A DNA stretch of 64,000 nucleotides from Artemia franciscana (taxonomy: Eukaryota > Arthropoda > Branchiopoda > Anostraca > Artemiidae). The position numbers were made by a program, and so were the translations under genes. Under the pieces are notes generated by a model that saw nothing but the letters and a program-made list of their open reading frames with translations, was not told the DNA's origin and did no database searches. The stretch lies in the NCBI RefSeq assembly GCF_032884065.1, contig NC_088879.1:21004038-21068037 (forward strand), written 5' to 3'. How positions within the stretch are numbered: the stretch's first letter is position 1; the number at the start of each line of letters is the position of its first letter. Shown piece by piece: positions 55,705 to 64,000 of the stretch.

Positions 55705-55799
55705 ATGTTCAAAGTGGAGGAAGCGGAAGACAGGCATCCCGAAATGTGCAACTCGTATCACCACTTATATATGGCGCTGGTAGCTCTACTGCCCAAATA
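55705..55799 (+). CDS. CARM1/PRMT4 exon: C-terminal tail, second part
   Basis: Two first bases complete the Asp codon from 50563. Reads DVQSGGSGRQASRNVQLV and SPLIYGAGSSTAQI and ends in phase 0 before GTAAGT, a strong donor. Gly/Ser-rich with an arginine pair. No known domain. Phase, splice sites and position support it as part of the same transcript. A retained-intron reading would meet a stop soon after. Confidence 0.82.
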
Positions 55800-56046
55800 G
55801 TAAGTAAAATTCGTGCAGATGAAAGTAATATCAATATGCTTTTAACGTTATACTTTAGTTCTATCCAAGACCATTCTTTTTATAAGAACTTCCCACCCAC
55901 CCCGAATATATTTGTGCATATTGAACATAAAAAAAATGCAAAAATGAACATGTAAAATTTTATCGACTTATTTATAAGCTATTAATATTTCATTATGGAT
56001 GATGCAGGAAAGTCAGTATAAATCAAAACGGTTGAAGTTGTTTGTG

Positions 56047-56099
<53 letters not shown>

Positions 56100-56542
56100 T
56101 CTGCTTAAAACTTCGTTGAATTCTTGTTTTCTTTCAGTTGGGAAAAATTATACATTTAAAAAACTATTATTCTATTAGGAAAAAAAAGGATAAGAAAGTT
56201 CTGTTAATACTATACAATACTCTCTAAATATTCTGAGTGAATTACCATTGCTCGGAGCCTGGGTCATTATCAGGAGTTACCATACAGAGCTTTATTCTCG
56301 CGGTCACACTTATTTTTCAGGCTTCCTACTTGATATTGGCCCAAAGCTGAAACGAACGTTCCTTCCATGAATAAGGAGAAGCGATAATGGACATTTCACC
56401 ATGCATTGTGGTCCATGTTATTTTCAGCCGAAAATTTCAGAATAAAAATTTCATTCTCACCTTTGGTCAGAAGGGAAAGAAAAATTTCATAATTTTCTGA
56501 AATAGCCCCTAGGTCTAGTGACAAACTTGAAAAGAGATTTCT
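55800..56542. other. CARM1 intron sequence with T49 run
   Basis: T run at 56049-56097. No other feature. Confidence 0.55.
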
Positions 56543-56642
56543 NNNNNNNNNNNNNNNNNNNNNNNNNNNNNNNNNNNNNNNNNNNNNNNNNNNNNNNNNN
56601 NNNNNNNNNNNNNNNNNNNNNNNNNNNNNNNNNNNNNNNNNN
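56543..56642. other. Assembly gap, 100 N
   Basis: Exactly 100 N inside the last CARM1 intron. Confidence 0.99.
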
Positions 56643-57272
56643 TGAGCTTGACCTTTTATTTTCCTTCCAAAATCAATTGAAAGTTGAACTTTGTTTAGTT
56701 CTTGGCAAGGGGAGCAAATGTTATTATTCCTAAGGGTGGAATTTTGAGTCTTGTGTTCCTATGGGAAATTTTGAATTCGCGGAACTCCTAGGGTAAAAGG
56801 GTATGCGAACACAAACTTACAATAGACAAAGTCTAATAGAAATAAAAGACATGATTTTAATTCTGCTTTGACCCTCTTCGATTTTGAATACCCAGATCAT
56901 CTAGTTCTTTTTTACGAGGCAAGCTTAGTGTCGACAGTAAATGGTTTACAACAATATTATAGGGGAGCAATGAAAATAAAAAATGTATGCATAAAAAAAC
57001 GTTTTCCAAGCAAATGACGCTGTAGCTTTTAAAAGACTTATGAGATGGCAGTCTTGCTACTGTTTGGGGTAACTTCGGTTCTTTTTAAGGTTGTCTTGAT
57101 GATCCGTTTTAGTTTCAGGATTCATCTATTCATTCGCATCAATATCGGTTAGCTTTATGCTTATGTTTTAATTTCCTCTTGGTTTTGGGTTGATTTTGTC
57201 ATTCGTATTTATTTCTGATCGTTTCAAGTCTGAAATATTATATTACTTTATTTCAGCTTGTCTTATGTTCTA

Positions 57273-57304
57273 TTATGGCTCTCATTTTCAAATGAGAGCC
57301 ATAA
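57273..57304. repeat. Perfect 15-bp hairpin with 2-base loop
   Basis: ttatggctctcattt and aaatgagagccataa are exact complements around TC. Intronic. Unknown role. Confidence 0.7.
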
Positions 57305-57487
57305 CATATTAACGTAAGCCATAACATAACTCCCTTAACATAATATTTGAAGTCCCTTGTTCTCCCCGTACAACCCCTAGTCGTTTAAAGATATTCATAC
57401 GCACTATTTTCACAGTCTGGGTAGACATCATGTCTCTTGATTGACTCCGCTACTTCACTAAGAATGGATTAAGAGTTTTACTAGGGG

Positions 57488-57545
57488 CTATAGTATCAAA
57501 ATTATTCTATAATTGTTATATTTTTGATACTATAGTATCGAAAAG
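57488..57545. repeat. 14-bp inverted repeat with 30-bp spacer
   Basis: ctatagtatcaaaa (57488-57501) and ttttgatactatag (57532-57545). Intronic. Unknown role. Confidence 0.7.
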
Positions 57546-58777
57546 GAATGCACGGTTTCTGGTCCCCACTTCCCTTAGATGTAAATACCAAATGTGAAGT
57601 CTCCCTGTCTCCCCCTCTCCAACACTTGCATTGACAGCTCCATTGACGAATTTACTGGACCTTCCAAATATGCTAAAAATTTTGATTGAATGTGTTTGGA
57701 TTAATTTTGCAAATCCAGTTCAAATACTTTAGCAAAGAAAACCAAAATGAGTCCTTTTTGGTTCCAAGGGTGATAAAGCACTATTGTAAGAAATCGCTCT
57801 CCGGATTGGAAATTTAATTTCATCACTTTAGTGCTACTTTCTATTGTTGTTATTATGCATAATATGTTAGAAACGCGTTAGCCTATATAGCATTAAAACG
57901 CATCAAGAAGAAGTTATACAGGTTAGCGGTAAAAAGTATGCAAACATTAAGTTCGCAGACAGTTTTTTTTCCGAGACATAGGAGAAAAAAAAATTTAATG
58001 GGGGTGGAGGTTCTTTTACTGCTGCCTCCTCCTCTGGGTAGTTGTCTGCTCCTTTTATCTGCTTTAGAAGATGCCTTCTCAGAACTATTAAGACACGGGA
58101 TTTTATAAAGGTTATTAACTTGAAAATTTTTGAATTTTGTAAGAAAGAAACGATGAATCCCAGCCCCAAAGATTTATGAGAAATATAAAAATTCGTCTCC
58201 CCCCCCCCCGCCCACGTGAAAAGTTCAATTTGTTTGACTTGACCCTTTGTCTAAGTTGCTTCTCGAATTTCAGGTTGTACAGGATTTTTACGATATAGAA
58301 GGGCTCCTGTCCCTCCCTGTCCAAATTTGGCAACGCACATAATATTTTATTTTCACCTGTAAATGATCATGGTTCTTTTCTACCATAAATCATAACTGTG
58401 CTATCAGTCTGAATATGTGTTGACTTCCATTTCCTCATGTAAGTTATGTGACGAAATTGGGCGTAAATTCGCTACGGAAAAAAAAAATCAGTGTCGTATA
58501 TTTGATTTTTGCCCATAGCAGCTCACATCTCCTCTAGCCATATTTTAATGGGTGATTTCATCTTCAATATAATCATTGATGCATAACCCGAAATGCCAGA
58601 GTGTAAACCTCATTTGCACTAAGTGACTTAAAAAGGGCTGAATTAAACTATTGTGATTTAGTTGCATACTCAGGATGAGGCTTCGTAGCCACTCTGTCAC
58701 TTGTAGGAAGATTCACATGTTCTCGTCTTTATAAAAGAGATAACAGAGTTCTGTTGCATTGGTGATTTCTCTTTTCA

Positions 58778-58780
<3 letters not shown>
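57546..58780. other. CARM1 intron sequence
   Basis: AT-rich with C- and G-runs near 58000 and 58200. No supported gene. Confidence 0.5.

Positions 58781-58835
<55 letters not shown>
58781..58835. repeat. (TA)n microsatellite
   Basis: About 55 bp of TA dinucleotides, 144 bp upstream of the last CARM1 exon. Confidence 0.95.
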
Positions 58836-58838
<3 letters not shown>

Positions 58839-58978
58839 AGGATCTTGCCATTATACCATTTAAATTTAGTCATTTGTCGCATCAAGAAAATCCTCACAGA
58901 AGACATCATTATTTGACCACTAAAAGAGTTTTTATCTTTTTAAACGTAGTGAAAATTTTCTTTTTTTTTTCCTTTTAG

Positions 58979-59095
58979 CCACAACAGTTGGTACTGGGTA
59001 GCAGCTACCCCGTAAGTAGCAACCTGATGATTGGAGACTATGTCACACCTGGCAATGTCATTCTACCACAAGGAATGGATGCATACCGCTCTTGA
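58979..59095 (+). CDS. CARM1/PRMT4 last coding exon
   Basis: Phase 0 start after TTTTTTTTTTCCTTTTAG. Reads PQQLVLGSSYPVSSNLMIGD, then YVTPGNVILPQGMDAYRS and TGA at 59093-59095. Joined to the six earlier exons it ends a 391-codon frame without any stop. The tail is short and hydrophobic-polar and unlike the vertebrate CARM1 tail, in which the coactivator domain is also poorly conserved. I am fairly sure of the exon because of its phase and the long pyrimidine tract. Confidence 0.85.
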   Translation, partial: PQQLVLGSSYPVSSNLMIGDYVTPGNVILPQGMDAYRS

Positions 59096-59617
59096 GACAG
59101 CAGCCCTGGCATGGCATCCCAGAGTATTATACTTATCATCGCCCTTTTTTGTCTTTTTTTCTTCTTCTTTCTAACGTCTGACAAGAGGCATATCCGATTC
59201 AGTAATGCTGTCTTGTATGCTAGTGCTTTTAATTTGATAATGTTTCATTAACAGCGTACAGGACAAAAAAAATGTATGTTTTATAATCAGTACGCTTAAC
59301 ATAGTGTATATTATACATTGCGTATAAACATAAATACATACGGTACAAATATATGTATCGTACCAAGGTTATATAACCCTTGCGCGTTTGTATAAAGGAT
59401 TGTGAGGCAGAATTGCCATTATTAATAGGAAATTATTGTTTAGATTACGGATTTGTAACATTGCTACCATTTAAGGAAATAAGGATCGTCAACATTCAAA
59501 TCAATTAAAATGTTGCTCTTTTAGCTGTGTTTTCTTCTAATTTTGTTAGCATTTTATTACTTAGCTTTCGATGCGTTTGTCCTTTGGTTATGCTCTCTCT
59601 CTCTCTCTCTCCCTCAC

Positions 59618-59666
<49 letters not shown>

Positions 59667-60121
59667 CTCTCACTCACTCTCTTTCCCTCTCTCTATTTCT
59701 CTTTTATTCTTTTTCTCTCTCTCTCTCTCTCTTTCCGAACTAGAGTTTCACCAGGAATTTAATAAGTGAATAAGCTTCCCTACTTTGTCATCATAGTAAA
59801 TATTTCTGAAATATTTAAAATGATAATTTAAACTTTGTGGCCAAGGAATTTAAATCAGTAGTGAGGAGATTAAAAGCTTTATTAAAAACCAAATGTTGAC
59901 AGCCTAAAAAAACTGTTTGGTGGTGAATTTAGTCGCATCTTTGACCCGGCTATCCTTTAGCACAATCCAAATTATTTAGGCCTATGAAGGTTTGCAAAAT
60001 AATTGAGTAGATAAACTTGCTACATTATTCTTCTGATTTGAATGAAGAAATTGAATTGGGGAAGATACGAAGATCACATTTCCCGGGTGAATATGATAAT
60101 TCCATTGGAAATAGTAATAAA
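59096..60121 (+). other. CARM1 3' flank, probable 3' UTR
   Basis: AT-rich sequence after the stop codon. A CT-rich microsatellite fills 59593-59733. The first canonical AATAAA I see on this strand is at 60116-60121; variant signals are closer. Where the transcript ends cannot be read from sequence alone. Confidence 0.4.
59593..59733. repeat. (CT)n microsatellite with interruptions
   Basis: About 140 bp of CT dinucleotides broken by CACTCACT and TTTCCC / TTTATT interruptions. The Ser/Leu-rich open frames across it are an artefact of the repeat. Confidence 0.95.
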
Positions 60122-62135
60122 CTTGTATAAGAACTATAACTTTACTTGTATATTTTACTTGTATAAGTAAAAGAAGTCTTACTTTCCATGATTTTTATCA
60201 TAAGAAGTACTGTTATCTCTTTGAAGCTGGTATACAGGAATATAGGAATGCATGTTGGGGGAGGGGTGCAGGGGCTTGCCCAGCTCGGATTTTGATTTTT
60301 ATAATATTTCCCGATAAATTCGTATACTTTTTAACTGCTGTTGTATAATCACTGTTTTGACGACCCTCTTTTCCTGTGTGAAAGTCTTCACAGTTTCGAT
60401 ATGCATGCCTGATTGTGCTAGTGAGAGCTCAGAGGAAAAGTTTTTTGTTGATTAAAGGTGAACTTATCCTAATCTTGTTAGAATTTCGTTTGAGCAAGGT
60501 TAGAAGTTTGCAGTGAATCAAAGAGATAAATCTAATTTTATCGCAAAGTAATTCAAACAACGGAATTCAAACAACCACCTTCCTTTGACTCGATATGTTT
60601 TGTTGTGACTTTTTCTAAACTTCGGGAAAAAAAGGTTATATTTTTAAGTAGGGTACAGCTAGGAGTGCAGGGGGAATGACTTTTGTTTTAAAAAGAATCT
60701 AGCATGTCAATCCGAAATATTTCATTGTTCAGAGTTTTGAAGAAACCAAATGTTTCATAAGAAAGAAACGTGTAATTAACTTAAACTGGAAGGATTTTTC
60801 TTTAATGTCACTCAAGTATCTAGAAAAGTATCCTTTAAAGAAGTCAAATTATTTCACTAAAAAAACTAGGGCCATTTTATTTAAAAATGATAAAACAAAA
60901 TCCTTTTGCAGGAGATCTAGACCTGAGTTTATTTCAATATATGGACTTAGTTTATCAAAGCTACTCATAGTATATTTAAAACACTGCCTGAACGTTTAAC
61001 TACAAGTATTTCTTCAAACAATACATTTTTATCCAAGAAAAGATAAGAGTGATGATGGTGCCTAACAAGCCAAAATAAAGCAATGCAATAAGACAAACAT
61101 AGAACGAGCACAAATTAAACGAATAATCAATTCAAACTTAAAATGAACTTAAATTACAGTAGATTACAGTAAGCCTCTCAAACCGGGACAATTTGGGTCA
61201 AACGTTCAAACACTAAAGTTTCAATTGAATTTTTCATTTATTGTTTTTTCAAATTATGAAATTTAAAAAATGGAAAGCTTTGTTGTTGAATTGTTGGGAT
61301 TGTTTCGTGTTGAATTTATTCCCGGGGGTGAACCACCAAATTAGTAGTGTTCATTTAGAACTTCTTCCTTAATGTCACACCGTCGCCTCGTCTTTCAATG
61401 AAACACAAAATTGGCTTGAAATGAATTGAAGCTAATCCACTAACAGTTCAGTTGTTAAATATATCGGGGTCACAATAGAGAGGGAAAAAAGAAGTATAGG
61501 CTAGATTCTTTAAAATTTTGCAGTCAGACAGCCTGAAGTCATGTTGAGTAGTTTCAATCCATTGACTTTTGTGCGATATAATTAACCTAAAACTTAAAAG
61601 GAAGCATTTGAACTTTCAAATCATGTACAGTTGGGTAGACAAATGTCATCAGTAGAATTTAAAACTCATTTTAAAAATATATTTGGCTATCCTTATATTT
61701 CGAACTTTTTGAAGTTAACAGTATTTAATAAATTTTGTTCCAAGTCAGAGTGAATTAATAGCTGGAACAATCGAAAATTAAATTCCTATTACATTTTCAT
61801 GGATACGGCTAACGATCGTTAGCAAGTGCAAACTTTGCAATCCTCTTAGGCAAGAAAAACAAAGGAACAATAAATAATAAATCGTTCCAGGATTGCAAAA
61901 ATATATATATATACATAATATATTCTTATATTTTGAAATTTGGCTTCTAGAATAAAAAGTGGATATCTGCCCTCATTCCATTGCTTTATCTCCTTGGAAG
62001 TCAGCAACGTCAGTGCATCCTATAGACCTTTCTACGCGTTCTACCTTGACCTTTACAATAACCTTTAAGGAAAAAGCATAATTTTTTATGTTAGAAAATT
62101 TGAAAAGAATCTTAGGCTACTTGTAATTCAAAAAT
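60122..62135. other. Intergenic DNA, nothing recognised
   Basis: AT-rich. A 64-codon Lys-rich frame at 60805-60999 has no family resemblance and is not called. Confidence 0.5.
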
Positions 62136-62253
62136 GGTCCTGTGGTAGCGCAGTGGGTTTGATCTAAGCCTCGTAACATAAGTTTAAACCTAGTTGCAGC
62201 AACACACTGAGTGGCCGACACAACAACCTTAGTAGTCAAGAAGTGACGTTAAC
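62136..62253 (+). mobile_element. tRNA-derived SINE, second copy
   Basis: ggtcctgtggtagcgcagtg contains an A-box TAGCGCAGTGG. The B-box position is decayed (aagtttaaacct). The body ends agtagtcaagaagtgacgtt as in the copy at 36628-36757. The tail runs into aataatgctattactact. Confidence 0.7.
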
Positions 62254-62262
62254 CCAATATGA

Positions 62263-62350
62263 TACAATTCAATAATGCTATTACTACTACTAACAACTCT
62301 ACAGCGCCAAGCCACCTGAGGTCAACACAGCTACGTACGCTCCTCGTCCA
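62263..62350 (-). mobile_element. 3' end of the RTE-like LINE family
   Basis: ctattactactactaaca, then gccaagccacctgaggtcaa and cacagctacgtacgctcctc match the 3' end at 12183-12265. It directly abuts the SINE tail, in the opposite orientation. Confidence 0.75.
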
Positions 62351-63841
62351 TCACAATTCAGTAATATGACAGCTATTCTTCTAAAATAACGAGATTTTCT
62401 CTCTGAGCATTAAATTGAATTTAAATCCAGTGCCGTATACACATTAACAAGAGTTTCCTAGCTTTATTACTAAACATTTCATTTTTTTTTATGATGGACA
62501 AATCGAAAATTTGTGGAAAGGTATGAAAACATGACCTGGCAGAATTTAGGTGTCACTATATCTGGATTGCCAGTACCATGGATTTATCCATGTTTACATA
62601 AAAATTTCCACCCCTGCCATGGATATTTGAAATACCATGGTTTTACTTTTAAAAATAATGAATCGTGAAAAATTGTGAAATCATGGATTTTGCCAAGAAA
62701 TTACGAGGTTTGTTTTCTTATACCCAATAAAATTTCTGTCCCTCTGAAACAGCAAAAAACTATTCTTGAGAAGGCTCAAATGGGTTCTCATTGAATCACA
62801 GATGGCTCTGTCAGCGCACAGAATAAAAGCAGGCTATTCAAAACTTAAAAACTTAAGTCTATCATGTGATTTCTTTCTACCATGCTTAAAAACAGTTACA
62901 AGAGATTTATTCCTGCTATTACACCCACTAAAGTAAATTGAAAACTTCCTGTATAGGAAATCAAAGTTTTGTCTAGCAATATCAAATTCATGCTTGCTGT
63001 CATGAAAATCTCGTTGAGGCAAATTCTAAAACTTTTTTTAATTTGAGTCTTTCAGTATTTAGAATAATCTGTACTAACCAATGTTATTTACTGTTATTTG
63101 AAGCTCATATATCAATTTGTCCTGATGTAGCTTGGAATTGGAATACTAGCTAGGGTTGTTTTCATCATTTAGATTTTTCTGTCATTTACTTTTTAACGAC
63201 TATACAGCGTTGGTTTTTGTAGTTTAGCTCAAATTATTTAAGATATATTAACCATAAAATAGCCTATTGTGATTCGAGAAATACCAAGTGTATTTTCTGT
63301 TTCGATCTAGGGAAAAGAGCTAAACAGCAAAGGGCGAAGTTAAACTGAGCTCCGAAACTCCGTTGGTTGTTTAGCGGAACCGGAAAACCAACAAAAAAGA
63401 AAAAAGCTTCTTACAAGAGAAAAAAAGATGAACTTTGTTTAGCTGCCAAAAGTGAAAAAATACCTTTGGCAGTGAGAAGCGCCTTAGTCAGCCAGTAGCA
63501 AGAAGGTAGAGTCGAACCGTTTTAATGGTCAAGTGGCTATTCTTGATTCACACAGATATGATGCGAAAATAATATATGGGTTTCGCCTTTCAAAAGTCAT
63601 GTTTCCTGGTTGAATATTAGCTCGCAAAGACGACGACACCAGATGCAATAAGAAATTTTATGTTCCTAGTATCTCACAGGACACAGAATCTTATATCAGT
63701 TATGAGGGAAAAATTGATCGTTCTGGTAATACGAGTGTTTATGCGTCACAAAGATCTATTTGCTGAAAGGTTGTGACACGAAGGGTTGCGAGCAGCACAT
63801 TTTGGATCCCCTTGATAGTCCTAATTGTCTTCTAAGTCCTG
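62351..63841. other. Intergenic DNA, nothing recognised
   Basis: AT-rich, with several 'ccatggatt' / 'catggatat' phrases near 62570-62690. No gene supported. Confidence 0.5.
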
Positions 63842-64000
63842 TGGGGATGGTTCAAGTTCATTTATTTATAAATCGCACATACATGTATATATAAATGACA
63901 TAGGCCCATGGGGAGACAAGCTCGAAAAACTAGGCCTAGACAAAGATAAAATAATAACCCTACAATACAAAGATAAACATGACGGCAAAGATACAATAAC
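63842..64000 (-). mobile_element. Possible LINE 3' end, cut by the window edge
   Basis: Read on the minus strand it ends in ataaataaatgaacttgaac after a UTR-like stretch, as many CR1/Jockey-type 3' ends do. No coding part is inside the window. Confidence 0.35.

Noticed and set aside
59527..59769. Three overlapping Ser/Leu-rich open frames
   Set aside because: All read through the CT microsatellite. Low-complexity artefact.

Overview
This window is eukaryotic nuclear DNA, AT-rich and dominated by repeats. An arthropod, most likely a crustacean, fits best. The one clear host gene is an intron-rich arginine methyltransferase, and it sits among RTE-like and CR1/Jockey-like LINEs, a Helitron, a hAT-like element, hairpin MITEs and tRNA-derived SINEs. 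From memory the hairpin MITE family resembles repeats of brine shrimp (Artemia), but that is a guess. Three runs of exactly 100 N (9186-9285, 28016-28115, 56543-56642) mark scaffold gaps.

Layout. 1-9185 is a pure satellite array with a 113-bp monomer, about 81 copies, and long-range copying of multi-monomer blocks. A coding-like stretch of unknown identity runs out of the first gap (9286-9633, minus). 10.4-15.1 kb holds an RTE-like LINE on the minus strand, broken by frameshifts, plus fragments of its family and a 418-bp repeat. 15.3-20.6 kb holds a possible orphan exon, a LINE reverse-transcriptase scrap and several MITE or dispersed repeats. 21.2-25.5 kb is a nearly full-length two-ORF LINE with ORF1 open and ORF2 dead. 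25.5-31 kb is AT-rich DNA with foldback elements, LINE 3' scraps and a TTAA-flanked insertion inside a MITE.

The host gene is CARM1/PRMT4 (Art4 in flies). Its last seven coding exons lie on the plus strand at 31054-31322, 36057-36229, 40729-40951, 41552-41739, 50453-50563, 55705-55799 and 58979-59095. All junctions keep phase and have GT/AG ends, giving 391 codons and then a TGA. They cover the second half of the methyltransferase core (double-E loop, THW loop, beta-barrel) and a divergent C-terminal tail. I could not find the upstream exons for the PH-like domain and SAM motif I in this window.

The introns are full of transposons. The 8.7-kb intron after the fourth of these exons holds a nested stack: a hAT-like element (42711-43580), a truncated RTE-like LINE (43592-44693), a TA microsatellite and a non-autonomous Helitron (44753-46320), followed by LINE scraps and a 524-bp foldback element. 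59.1-64 kb is 3' flank with microsatellites, a tRNA-derived SINE and LINE ends. There are no operons, CRISPR arrays or prokaryotic genes.
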